Positions 36,044-47,719 of a stretch of DNA of 64,000 bases are shown piece after piece. Positions within the stretch are counted from its first letter, which is position 1; every line of letters starts with the position of its first letter. A program made the translations under genes and the position numbers. Origin of the DNA: Miscanthus floridulus (taxonomy: Eukaryota > Streptophyta > Magnoliopsida > Poales > Poaceae); NCBI RefSeq assembly GCF_019320115.1, contig NC_089598.1, positions 87,249,560 through 87,313,559 of the forward strand, given 5' to 3'. The notes beneath the pieces are model-generated. The model was not told the origin of the DNA. It was given only the letters and a program-made list of their open reading frames with translations, and did no database searches.

Positions 36044-37498
36044 TCTACTGTCTGATTGTTTGTGGCCAAATGTGTATGACTGGATGTGTATGTGTCCATC
36101 TTTTTATTTTATTTTTTACTTTGGAACAAATAAAAAATGTTAGGATTGAGCAAGGCTTACTTGTTATAAATGCTCTCTCTAAAATCTATCGATGGAAGAG
36201 GCGAAATTGTTGCTTCAGAATCTCGCTGCCCATGTCCTTTTATTTACCCTCATTGTGAATATGTGAATGTGTATCAAATATGCGTAGTCAAGTGCTATTG
36301 CCAGCATAACCTTGGAACTCACTCGGACTGGTACAAGTACAACCCTCGATTCGAGCTGCGGCTGCCGCGAGGAGGAAAATGTGTCGCTGCCTGCCGCCGC
36401 GATCGGAGCGAGCGACGGAGCGCACGCCCTCGTGCTCCGCATCCCCAGTCCCCCTCCCTCGCTCTAGTCCTTCGACGCCGCCTCCCCAGTCAAATTAATG
36501 CGAATGATGCGTCCGGCGGCGCCCGAGGCCCCGGCGCACGTTCGCCCGGCGGCACTACCGATGGCCGGCGCTCTCTCTCCCTCGGTTTTCCTCCATTGCC
36601 GGCTCTGTCGGGTGGACCCAGATCGGACCTCGTAGCCGGCCCCGCCGCGGCAGGTGCACCGCGCGCGGTCCACGGCGTCGCCCAAAGCGGCGGCAGCCTG
36701 CGTGTCGTGTCGACCATCCCGCGCGTCGAAACGCTGTTCACGCTTGCAGCGCGATGGCACCGGTGTTCTGCCCGAGAGCTCATAGCTGAGAACGTTTGCT
36801 CCTGCCGATTTTCACCGTTCCTTCCATGTAAGAATTTTTCTCATATGGGGAAAAAAGATCAAATTACTCACCCAAGTAACGCCCTGTGCCTTTTAACTGA
36901 TTTTTTTTATCGGTTTTCTCCCACCAAATATTTTAGTTAGTTCATTCTACTCTTAATAATTGTTTTTCATTTACAAGTTGAGTTCTAAGTTAATTTTTTT
37001 ATTGATATCATAACTAAGGTCAAAGTTTTATGAATTTTTGAACATCTTATAATAAAATAACCCTAGAGATACAAGATTGTATAAAAAATAATGATAATGA
37101 TTTATAATGTAATTTTAACATAAGTTATCGTATCCACTATTACTGTACAAAATTTTAACATAGAGCTCAACTTTTACATAGAGAAAAAAAAGGACACATC
37201 TTATTAGAACAAAGTCTACTTATAACCTTCCTAACGATTGACGTTCGAGTATTACTTTTATCGCCTCACCCAGAAAATGAGAGGACTGACTTTCTCATCA
37301 CCTGAAACGCTATATGAGAAGTATAAATGATTGTATGTCTTTCCATCACCTAAAGCCTTTAGGTGCAATCGATTAGTGCTTGTGCATACAACTTTTAAGA
37401 GCAAAAGGTGGTTGGTGCAATAAAAAAAGTTGCTTGCTCCTATTGTACGTGTAAGGCGTAAAATCACCTCCACGTGAGAGTGGGTGTTAAAATAAACT
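36044..37498. other. Intergenic spacer with a GC-rich island (about 36340-36830)
   Basis: The island is CpG-rich and open in several frames on both strands (Gly/Ala/Pro/Arg translations). I see no recognisable domain and no convincing splice structure. It could be a dead first exon or a promoter island. The AT-rich remainder holds nothing I recognise. Confidence 0.3.
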
Positions 37499-37735
37499 CT
37501 CCATTCTATAATATAAGAAATCTGAGTTTGTTCCAAGTAAAATTATGCTAAGTTTAACCAAATCTATAAAAAAAGAACGATAATATTTACGACATCCAAT
37601 TAGCATTGTTGAATATATGATGAAACATATTTTCATAATTTACATCTTTGATGTAGGAGGTGTCAATTAATACCTCTCTCTACATATTTTATTCAAACTT
37701 AGCATAGTTTGACTTAATTTAAATTCAGACATATG
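37499..37735. mobile_element. Degenerate Stowaway (Tc1/mariner) MITE
   Basis: CTCCATTCTATAATATAAG at the left, then AAGTTTAACCAAATCTATA and, near the right, TTCAAACTTAGCATAGTTTGACTT. These match the layout of a very common grass Stowaway family. The right terminus is not clear. Confidence 0.45.
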
Positions 37736-37883
37736 AAGTAGGTGAACTATCCGCCTTTTCCAACAACTTAAGCTGGCAACAATGTGTTCACTTCTCCAAT
37801 TTAGCAACAGCCAGCGTACACGGTTGCGAACCCATTATGGTTCGGTGGTCCCTTCAGTATTTCTGCCAAGTGCCAACTCGCTG

Positions 37884-38021
37884 AGCCTGTTCGTTTCGGC
37901 TGAATTGGCTTATAAGTCATGGCTGAAAGTACTGCTGGCTGGTTTGATATGAGAGAAAAACACTGTTTAAGCCGTGGATTATAAGCTACATACGAGCGAA
38001 TAAGCTGAAACCGAACAGGCT
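37884..38021. mobile_element. 138-bp MITE, AGCCTGTTCG family (copy 1)
   Basis: Terminal repeats AGCCTGTTCG and CGAACAGGCT, with the interior TTATAAGTCATGGCTGAAAG and GAGAGAAAAACACTGTTT. Related copies lie at 59722-59856 and 60054-60173. No ORF. Confidence 0.75.
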
Positions 38022-39240
38022 GTCGTCCTCAGTAATGGTTCAGGAACTTCTGTTACTGGAAGCTTCAAATCTACCAACAGTTACGCATCTCAATGGAAGG
38101 CCCAAATTTAGGGTTGTTCAGGGCTTCAGGCCATAGTGTCTAGAGGGGAAATTCGTTCAGCTCAATGATTCTACCACAAATACCGTATGACGAGCAAATC
38201 CCCCAACATCCGAAGAACAGATTACCGACGACCTCGGTCAGTGGACAAAAATGAACTACGCAGTGCGGTGATCTGAATCATTTCACTTGAGATGAACGGA
38301 ATAGGCAAACGCAGTGCCGAGACATTGGCACGCAGCTGGTACGACTCGAGTCCCAGAAGATCGTGTTGACTGTCTCTCCAGGTACAGTATGGCCGTATGA
38401 ATGTAGTATGAATCTTGACACCAGGTGCAGAGAAGCCTAGGACCTGTTTCCCAACCCGTACAATCCAGCAGCAGAACCAAAACCCAAGCTGGCATCCTGG
38501 TCATGCTTTTCCAGGCCACTTGCCATGGCCAACACCTGAAAAGAGGAAAACCATATGGATGGTTAGTCTATGCTCGAATCAAGTGAGTGTAACCCCGCGA
38601 AAAGAAACAGACCAAATTCAACCAGCTGAAAAGATTCTCCATGCCTTCAGTCTCCCAAGTTACCCGATTCAATGCTACCGACAATGGTGGCCAAACACAA
38701 GGTTTGACATTGCGTGCTGAGGGTGGCTGTTTCACACACCCACCAATTCACTACCACAGTTGTCAAGTTACTATCACCTAGACCTAGGAGTCTGACGATT
38801 CAATACGGTTTACGATACATGTGGGGGCACCGAGAGCATTGCTTAAGATCAACGGGAGGTGAAACTCTAGGTTCTGGCCTTGTTTACTGAATACCTTTCT
38901 AGTTGGCCACTAAAGTTTGCCTCTTCTTCCTCACTACGATGCATTGGCAGCACCGCGGCATAAGGCCCAATGCACTCAAAATCTTCCATCTCAAGTAATT
39001 TGCCGATCCTTGAAGCACTTTTACTGTGCATGAGATCCTTGGAAACTACTCCTACTGCTTGGCAAATGGAAATGGACAAACTTTGAGATCTCCCAGGCAC
39101 ATGAATATACTTAAGCCAATAAGAAACTGCCGAGGACCTAGCTAATTGTATATGGATTAAAAGTACAGGTGCAGCATTCAATGAATATAGGAGATATCGC
39201 AACTCTACTTTGACCAATGGAGTGCCCATGTCTCTGAAGG
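38022..39240. other. Upstream region of the peptide locus
   Basis: No recognisable coding sequence. Two minus-strand open stretches (38519-38283 and 39229-38867) have no motif I know and no supporting splice context. Confidence 0.4.
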
Positions 39241-39242
39241 CC

Positions 39243-39249
39243 TATAAAA
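39243..39249 (+). promoter_or_regulatory. TATA box of the RGF/GLV-like gene
   Basis: TATAAAA within CCTATAAAACT, 92 bp upstream of the start codon and followed by a pyrimidine-rich leader. The spacing suits a short 5' UTR. Confidence 0.6.
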
Positions 39250-39334
39250 CTACCCTTCCTTTGTTCTGCTTTCTCCTTCCATTTCTGCTAGTTAAATGAC
39301 AGACATACCTAAAAGCAGGGTTAAACAGTTAGTT

Positions 39335-40002
39335 ATGCAGCCGTTAAACTGTATAAGCTTCTTGCTTGGGCTGGCCATCCTCTCGGCCACCCTTGGCCCC
39401 TTCGTCGCCATTGCACATAGAGGTTAGACATAATCATCTCTCCTGCATTTGCAGCTCTGCCTACTTTTAACCTTATTCTTCTAGTATCTCTAAGACTTCC
39501 CAGCTCATTCCCTTCTCAGTTTAAGCATGCATGTTTGATGAACTGATACACCTTCCGCCTGTTTTCAGAATTACTGTCAGTAACTGGCGGCAAGGGAGGA
39601 GCAGAAATCAAGCTGGTAAGAATCTGAAGCACTATCAAGTAATAAATTATGTAGCCAGGACTCATCCTCTGGCTACAGAAACTAATGATGTGTCGAATGC
39701 AGGAACTCAGCGTTGACAAGATCAGGACAGATGAGGAAGTCAGAAGCGATGTATTGACAGGTCGAAGGTTGGCTTTTGGAGATGCAGTCATGGAGCAGAA
39801 GGAAACAAAGAATTCTGGAAGCAGAACAAGCTCAGGTGCAAAACATTCTGTTGGAAAATGCAGGCATGGAGGAGGGAAGGATTTGAGTATGAACTGTAAC
39901 TTTAGAAGTAGAAAACCTCCACCAAAGGTTTACTTTGATGGCCACATTCCCTTCACTGCTGATTACCGTTCACCCCGGAAACACCCTCCCAAGAACAACT
40001 AG
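39335..40002 (+). CDS. RGF/GLV/CLEL-type secreted peptide precursor, three exons (module A)
   Basis: The exons are 39335-39422, 39569-39615 and 39703-40002, with GT-AG introns and a continuous frame, giving 144 residues. Exon 1 encodes a signal peptide: MQPLNCIS, then a hydrophobic run LLGLAILSATLGPFVAIA. The middle is variable and charged. The C-terminus DYRSPRKHPPKNN fits the root meristem growth factor / GOLVEN / CLE-like motif (DYxxPxxxPPxxN). Family members are secreted, Tyr-sulfated by TPST, cut to a short peptide and perceived by LRR receptor kinases (RGI/RGFR) in root meristem and gravitropic growth. The start is chosen because it alone gives a signal peptide. Acceptors TTTTCAG and AATGCAG and donor CTG|GTAAGA are good; donor AGAG|GTTAGA is fair. 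A second peptide module follows downstream. Confidence 0.75.
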
Positions 40003-40376
40003 AAGTAGATAGGATATAGCCAAGTAACTATAACTAGCTTGTTTTCCTTCCATTTCTCTTTTGGTTTGCCATCCTATATGTCAAATAAGGCTTTTCCTTC
40101 TTGTTAGATACATGTGTTTAGTTATAACTAAAAAAATAAATGGTCATTTTCCTATGTCGTGAATCATGATACTTATGTTACATTTCTTTTGGGAAAAAGT
40201 TCAGCATTTATGCACCATTTTACTCAAGATAGACTTGTAACTTTCAATTTTCTAGATGTTAAAAGTTTGACAAAAAAATCTAACAAACAAAGGAAGAAAA
40301 TCCCAAGAAAAATAACAATGAACTACTACATTTCCATTTTCTGTTCAGTTTGAATATCTTTACATTCTTAATGCAG

Positions 40377-41175
40377 GAGAAAATAAGAATTACTCAACTA
40401 ATTCACGTGTGCCGTCAAACATAAAGGTGATCTCTTCCTCCTTACCAACATTACATCAACATGTTTTTTGGGTCAAAAGATGGAATGAATTTAATTTTTA
40501 TAGTAGTCACGTGAAAATGGTGAAATTAAAACTGCAACTTCATACTTTTAATGCTGATATCAGAGTGTGCATACCAGAAATAAATAAACATGAACATGTG
40601 TACATTTCAGATATGTCAAAGGTCTACAAAATATTGTCAAATGGTAAAATGGGAGAGTAAGTTTGAGGTACCACATGGCCACATACATGTGCACACTGCA
40701 CACTACTCTATACCAGACTAATATTTTTCCAGTACACGAACATCCCTTTTGAATATAAACCTGTCCCAGAAAGTCATAATAGCAATTACCACTGTTTATC
40801 TTTTTATTTTCCTTGCATTTCCTTATTAGTGGTATAAGCCACTACTAATTTCCTAGTGAAATGTCTCAGGATAGTAGTAGGCCCCGGATGAAGGCAGGAC
40901 CATCCAGGAACAGAGTTAAACTAGAAGGAAGTACATCAGTGATAGCACTGAGCATTCCAAATCCTCAACGTCTAAGAACATTGCCATCGAAGCACTCCAG
41001 GAATTCAAATGCAGGCTCCAAAAAAGAACTGAGGGATTCAGTAGTTCACAGAACCTTATATAAAATTAATGAGGATTGGAAGGAGAAAATGCTAGAGGCC
41101 AGTGATGAAGTTCTAAAATTTCTTAACAAGGATTACCATGCCTCTCCCCATAAGAGGAAACCTGTTCACAACTGA
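40377..41175 (+). CDS. Second RGF/GLV-like peptide module (module B) lacking its own signal-peptide exon
   Basis: Two exons, 40377-40426 and 40870-41175, joined across a GTGATC...TCTCAG intron, read ENKNYSTNSRVPSNIK then DSSRPRMKAGPSR. They end LNKDYHASPHKRKPVHN at stop TGA 41173-41175. The DY...P...PVHN tail resembles RGF/GLV peptides with one extra residue. No signal-peptide exon exists between 40003 and 40376. The module starts in phase 1, which matches exon 1 (ends 39422, phase 1; 147 residues) and also a possible donor inside module A exon 3 (CTCAG|GTGCAA, exon end 39835, phase 1; 207 residues). It is therefore probably an alternative 3' end of the same gene. Alternatively it is a duplicated gene that lost its first exon. 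Confidence 0.55.
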
Positions 41176-41275
41176 GAACGGATAAGATGCTTATGCCAAA
41201 TCCTAGTCTTGTAACCTAACTTAATGCTCTAATGATGAGCCAGTATGATGTACTGCTGTTTTACTTCATCGTGTG

Positions 41276-41481
41276 TGTAAAAGAATAGAGTTTGGGGCAA
41301 TTGGCCACACCTCAATGTGAGGGGGCGCCTTCTATTATATGGCCGGCTGGCCTTGCTTTACAAGGCAGGGGGTAATCTCCCTGATTTACATCTACTAACT
41401 ATAGCAACTGATCCCTGATTTACAGCTGCTAATTATGGCTGTGATATCCATAATTAGCAGGGGATATTCTATTTCCTAACA
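41276..41481 (-). repeat. Element D 3' LTR
   Basis: 206 bp, from TGTAAAAGAATAG to TTTCCTAACA on the + strand. The adjoining GGCGGG-type purine tract lies at 41482-41495. Confidence 0.9.
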
Positions 41482-42422
41482 CCCGCCCGCAGTCGCAGCG
41501 GGAGGCTCCCGGACGCAAAGACTGGATCGAAAGTCTAGAAACAATGCCGTCGGAAGCCCTTTAGTTATGATGTCGGCGAACTGATGAGAAGAGGGCACAT
41601 GGAGTACCCGAATCGCACCAAGGGCCACCTTCTCGCGGACGAAGTGTATGTCGATCTCGATGTGCTTCGTTCGCTTGTGGCGGACGGGATTGGCCGTCAT
41701 GTAGATGGCGCTGACATTGTCACAGAAGACAACAGTGGCAGAGGGTAGCTGTAGGTGGAGCTCCTGGAGGAGCTGTCGGAGCCAACAGCATTCGGGAGTC
41801 AGGACAGCCTGCCCAGTCGGCGTCGGAGTAAGCCGTCAGCTTGTCAACGGGCCCGACGCCGATGTGTAGACCCGAGGAGAGGGTGCCCTTCACATAGCGC
41901 AGGATGCGTTTGATCAGCGCACGGTGCGGCTCTCGGGGAGCGTGCATGAAGAGACACACCTGCTGGACAGCATAAGCCAGCTCAGGACGAGTCAGAGTGT
42001 AGTACTGGAGCGCCCCAGCCAGGCTCCTATACTCGGAGGCGTCCTTCTCTGACAGGAGTTCCCCGTTATGGGCGGAGAGCTTGGCCTGAGTGTCAACAGG
42101 TGTCGCCGTAGGATGACACTCAGCCATGCCCGCACGCTGAAGGAGATCGACGGCGTACTGGTGCTGAGACAGGAATAGGCCGTCGGAGGAGCGTGTGACA
42201 GCGATGCCGAGGAAGTGATGAAGCTTGCCAAGATCCGTCATGGCGAATTCAGAGCTCAGCTGGGCCGTGATGCACTGAAGGAGAGCTGTGGATGAGGCGG
42301 TGAGGACGATGTCGTCGACGTACAGCAGTAGGTAGGCGAGGTGCGTCCCCTCTTGGAGAACAAAGAGGGACGCGTCGGAGGCGGAGGCGACAAAGCCGAG
42401 CTGCCGGACGAAGGTGGAGAAG

Positions 42423-45413
42423 CTAAGAAACGCGGATACTTCGCAAAACTCACGTACCGGTATCGGATACCGTATCAGATACGGATACTGCACGGATACT
42501 GCCGGATACGTATCCCGGACGTATCGGAAATTAACACAATTTTCAAATAATAAAAATATGCGGATACTCCTGGGATACCTTGCCGATACCTATAGGATAC
42601 CTGATAACCCTTAAAACCACTCGTTCGGTTCGTATAAAAGTTGTCCGCTCAGCTATGCCCCTCCGTAATCCCTTTTCGTGCGGCCACAGCAGCCACCGCC
42701 GCTGCACACACGCTCCTCTGAAGCAGGCGTGCAGCATGCCGTAGATCTGCGGCAGCAGCGCTGCTCGACCGCCGCCGCTCGGCCGCCCCTTCGTTCTCCA
42801 GCTCTCCGCCTGTGTCTTCTCTCCCTGGACCACGTCCTCAAGCCCCTGCCACCTCCACACGCCATCGGCGGCCGCGGCTCCTTCCCCTTCTACGGTGAGT
42901 CCGTTTTTTCTTCTCTTCTCTAATCTGGTCCTTCCCTTCACTTCTTAGCTATCTCCCTGCTCCTTGTCTGATTCTCCTCTTGTTATTAGATCCAATGGCG
43001 ACTTCTTCGAATGCTTCTGCATCTACTGATGGTTCTGAAAGTGGAGGATTTCCTGTCGCCAACAACCCTGCTATTGCAAGTCAGGTCTTAGCTGCTGCTG
43101 GTGTGACTCCTCCACCTTCAGATGATGATGCTAAGAAGACACTGTGGAGGTATGTTGAGTTAATTGAGAGAATTGGAAAGGGTCAGGAGGGCAACTCAAA
43201 GATGAGATGTAGACTTTGTGACCATCATTTTCAAGGAAGCTACTCTAGAGTTAAAGCACATCTGTTAAAGATTTCTGGTTTTGGGGTAAAGTTTTGTCGA
43301 GTGGTGACTGTACATGTTCTTAAACAACTGCAAGCTGAAGTTGCTGCTGCCAATGCTGCTGTTGCCAGGACCATGCCTAGAGATATTCCACTTCCTACTG
43401 AGGGCAACGAGAAGATGAGAAAGAGGAAGGGTGTCTCAGTTATTGAATCTAGCTTCAATCAAGAAGTCCGTAGCCAGCTTGATGAACTGATAGCTAGAAT
43501 GTTTTATACAGCAGGCCTACCATTTAATCTTGCACGTAACCCATATTTTAGGAAGGCTTTCATGTTTGCTGCCAATCGGCCAATTGGAGGATATGTCCCT
43601 CCAAGCTACAACAAGCTGAGAACAACTCTTCTTGTGCAAGAGAAGACACATGTCGAGAGAATGCTGTAGCCCATCAAGGCGACATGGAGCTCTAAAGGTG
43701 TGAGTATTGTATAAGATGGATGGTCAGATGCTCAAAGGCGTCCACTCTTGAATTTCTTGGCTGTAACAGAAGATGGTCCAATGTTTCTTAGAGGAATCAA
43801 CACTGAAGGAATATCCAAGACCAAGGATTACATTTCAGAGAAGATGCTAGCTGTAATTGATGAGGTTGGGGCACAAAATGTTGTGCAAGTGATCACTGAT
43901 AATGCTTCCAATTGCAGAGCTGCTGGTATCATTGTTGAGCAGAAGCACCCTCATATTTTCTGGACCCCATGTGTTGTGCATACTTTGAACCTTGCCTTGA
44001 AGAACATTTGTGCTCCTAGGGACGTTGAGGATGAGCTTCATGATGAATTCCAGTGGATCAGCGAGGTTATTGCAGATGCCAGCATGATAAAGAATTACAT
44101 CATGAATCACTCTATGAGGCTGTTTATGTTCAATGAGCATAGCAAGCTGAAATTCCTTGCCATTGCTGAGACAAGATTTGCCTCTGCCATTGTGATGTTG
44201 AAGAGGTTTGTTGCTATAAAAGATGCTCTTTCAGTGATGGTAGTGAGTGACAAGTGGTCTGCCTACAGGGATGATAATTCAGGTCAGGCCCAATTTGTCA
44301 AAGACAAGATTGTGAATGATGTGTGGTGGGATAAGGTGCGCTACTTCCTCAGTTTCACTGAACCTATCTATTCTATGATACGGGCAGCTGATACTGACAA
44401 GCCATGCCTGCATTTGATATATGAAATGTGGGATACAATGATAGAGAAGGTGAAGGCTGTGATCTATCATCATGAAGGGCTAGAACCACATGAAGAAGCT
44501 GCCTTCTTCTCAGCTGTGCTAGACATCTTGGTGAGTCGATGGGCAAAAAGTAACACCCCCTTGCACTGCTTAGCACACTCACTAAATTCCAAGTACTACA
44601 CTGAAGCATGGATCAGTGAGGTTCCAAACCGAGTAGCCCCTCACAATGATGAGGAAATTTCAGAAATGAGAAACAGGTTCTAATTCTACCTCGTATTGTC
44701 ATTTTCTTAATTGCCTTATTTTTTGCTGCCTGCATGAAGTTTGATTCCTGGTTGCAAATTGCTTTTGTAGGCTGAATCCTGGCCGTGCTGAGGATTTAGT
44801 TTTCACACACCAGAACTTGCGCCTTCTTTCAAGGAAAACTGAAGAATACCACCATGGTCCATCAGCAATGTGGGATATTGGAGCTGATACTTTTGAGGTT
44901 GATTTTGAGGGTGGTGCTGATTTTCTTGAGCATGCTGATCTATCACTTGATGAACCAGACCTTGAAAGAGTTCTAGAAGATCTTGGGGCGCTAGAAATAA
45001 CTGAAAGCTCTGGTGCTGCTGCTGGGTCTGACTGAAGATGTTGGATCGATGGATTGATGGATGATTGCCAGTTTGCCATGGCCAGCTACTGTTCATGCAT
45101 CATCATTTCATCACTTTATCAGTTATCGTTTTATCATTTCATCATGTCGTGTCCTTAATCTAGTTGCTATGTTATGTGTGTGTGTGTCATACCTAAGTTT
45201 GAATTATGGCTTGATGGCCTGAACGTTATGCCTTGAACTATTGAACGTTATGCCCTGAACCATGTTATGTTATGTAATATTTATGGTATGTTTTATTTTT
45301 TATTCTTTATATATATTGCCATATCCCCGTATATGCATTTTGGGGAAAATGGCGTATCGGAGTATCGCCGTATCGCGTACCGGTATCCGTATCCGCGTAT
45401 CCGTGCAATTTAG
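42423..45413 (+). mobile_element. hAT transposon (2,991 bp) inserted in element D RT
   Basis: A perfect 8-bp target duplication TGGAGAAG (42415-42422 and 45414-45421) flanks it. Removing the insertion restores an open RT frame in element D. Terminal repeats are imperfect: CTAAGAAACGCGGATAC on the left and CTAAATTGCACGGATAC read in from the right. Both ends hold many CGGATAC/GTATCCG motifs (42431-42600 and 45353-45405), plausible subterminal transposase-binding sites. It encodes a defective transposase on the + strand. Confidence 0.9.
42995..45035 (+). pseudogene. hAT transposase (DUF659/BED type), defective
   Basis: It starts MATSSNASASTDGS at 42995 after a leader with a probable intron. A BED-type zinc finger (CRLCDHHF...VKAHLLKI) lies near 43210, followed by a DUF659-like core with DGWSDAQRRPLLNF and ITDNASNCRAAG (catalytic-region Asp). 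Two in-frame stops, TAG at 43667-43669 and TAA near 43710, lie in the main exon. A clean intron, 44677-44770, joins EEISEMRNR to LNPGRAEDLVFTHQN at the C-terminus. The W-containing hAT dimerisation segment that family members carry just before LNPGRAEDL is absent, so the protein has an internal deletion as well. It ends at TGA 45033-45035. Bases 45036-45413 are 3' non-coding and subterminal repeats. Confidence 0.8.
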
Positions 45414-47719
45414 TGGAGAAGTGCTGGTGCCAGGCCTGCGGAGCCTGCTTCAGTCCGTATAAGGACTTCTGCAGGAGGCAGACGCTGTCGGGGGCGCTAG
45501 GGTCGACGAAGCCTGGTGGCTGCTAGTAGTAGACAGTCTCCTCGAGATGACCGTGAAGGAAAGCATTCTTCACGTCCAACTGGTGGATCGGCCAGGCGCG
45601 AGATGCGGCGATGCTGAGGACGGTCCGAATGGTGGCCAGTTTGACCACCGGGCTGAAGGTCTCATCGTAGTCGATGCCCGCGCGCTGAGAGAAGCCGTGG
45701 ACCACCCAGTGAGCCTTGTGGCGGGCAAGAGATCCATCGGCGTGGAACTTGTGTCGGAAGAGCCATTTTCCCGTCACGATGTTGGCACCGGGGGGACGCG
45801 GGACGAGTTGCCAGGTGTTGTTGTTGACAAGAGCCTGGTACTCATCCGTCATCGCTGCGCGCCAGTTGGCATCGGCCAACGCGCTGCAATAGTTCGTCGG
45901 GAGAGGCGAGGTCGAGGATGATGTGGCCGTCAGCCCTTCATAGCTGACGCGAGGGATGACACCAGTCATGGTGCGTGTGACTCGCGGCAGAGGTGGCGGT
46001 GGTGGTGTTGTCGAAGGCGCGGGTGGCGCCGGCGCAACCAGAGGTGGTGCCGGCGCAACTGGAGGCGCCGGGGTAGCCGGTGACGGGGCAGGGGCGGACG
46101 CCACGTGGGGGCATCGGACGTAGACCCGTGGAAAGGGAACCACAGGAGGGCGCCCGCCCGGTGCCGGAGAAGCTGATCCGGCTGCTGGTGATGTAGGTGC
46201 GGCATCGGTGTGCGGCTGCTCGACATCCGAGATGGATGGAGCGACCACGGGCGTCGAGGGAGGAGTTCCACCTGCAATAACAGTAGGACAGGGCACCGAA
46301 ACCATATCGTCGTCTAAGAGGAAATCTAGGGAGGTGGGGGATGGGGCGTCTGGGGTTGCTGTAAAGGGAAACGTGGACTCGTCGAAGATGACATGACGGG
46401 AGATGATTATGCGACGGGTCGAGAGGTCGAGGTAGCGGTACCCTTTGTGAGAGGGTGGATATCCAAGGAAGACGCATGCCGCGGAGCGAGGTGCGAGCTT
46501 GTGTTTGGAAGTGGCCTGCAGATTTGGGTAACAGAGGCACCCAAAGACACGCATATGGTTGTAGGTGGGTGGCTGTTTATGCAGGCGAGTGAAGGGAACG
46601 TCATGCTGGATGGAGGAGGATGGACGTCGGTTAAGTAGGTAGCATGCTGTCAGGAGGGCCTCGGCCCAGTAGGTGGGTGGCAGGGAGGCATGGAGGAGCA
46701 TGGTGCGAACGGAATTATTAAGGGTGCGGATTATACGTTCGGCCTTGCCGTTTTGGGGGGATGTGTAGGGGCAGGAGAGGCGGAGGTCAGTGCCGCGAGC
46801 GGCAAGGAATTGGGTGGTGGTGGTGTTAAGGAATTCAGTGCCATTATCGGCCTGAACACATTTGATAGGTAGGCTGAACTGAGTTTGGGCGAGGGCAGCG
46901 AGCTCAACTAAATGTTGGTGAACATCAGACTTTTTTGCGGAGAGGAAAAACCCAACAAAAATGACTGTAATCATCTAGACACACCAAATAGTAGGAAAAA
47001 CCAGACAGACTGTTGATAGGTGATGTCCATACATCACAGTGAATGAGTTCAAAGGGCGCATGAGTTGTGGAATGCGAAGAACTGAAAGGTAGACGTGTGT
47101 GCTTGCCTAACTGACATGAATGGCAGATGGAGCGATCTACTGTTTTACAGGCAACAACATGAATTTTATGAAGGTGCGCTAAGGCAGCAGGTGCTGGATG
47201 ACCGAGACGTTGATGCCATAGGGTCGACGAAGCAGCCAAGAGGGCGACAGGGGTGGAGACGGGCATGGTGTAGAGGTCCCCGTCGCTGTTACAGCGAAGA
47301 GTCACGCGTCCCGTTCGAAGATCCTTGATAGAAAAACCATGAGCGTCAAATTCAAATGAACAGCTATTGTCGCGAGTGAATTGACGAACAGAGAGCAGGT
47401 TACGAACTATAGATGGTGCGACAAAGATATTTTTAAGAATAAAATTAGATGTGGGAGTGGGTAGGACGGAGTGACCTCTAGATGTGACTGGAATGGTAGT
47501 GCCATTACCTACTGTTATTGAGATGGAAGGGGGTAGGTGCTGGGTAATCATACCATCCGAGGACGTCATATGTGTTGAGGCGCCGGAATCGATGACCCAG
47601 GGTGAGTTGCCCTGCATGTTCATGGCCTGTAGGGTGGCGATGAGGCCGGCTGCATCCCAGGTGGAGCTGCTGGAGTTGCCGGAGGTTGCCGCAGGAGCGA
47701 AGGCTGTGTGCCTAGGGAG

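Noticed and set aside
36170..36940. 256-codon plus-strand open frame
   Set aside because: Crosses from AT-rich DNA into the GC-rich island with no domain, no start context and equally long frames on the other strand.
38867..39229. 120-codon minus-strand frame upstream of the peptide gene
   Set aside because: No recognisable motif, no splice context, and it overlaps the likely promoter of the opposite-strand gene.
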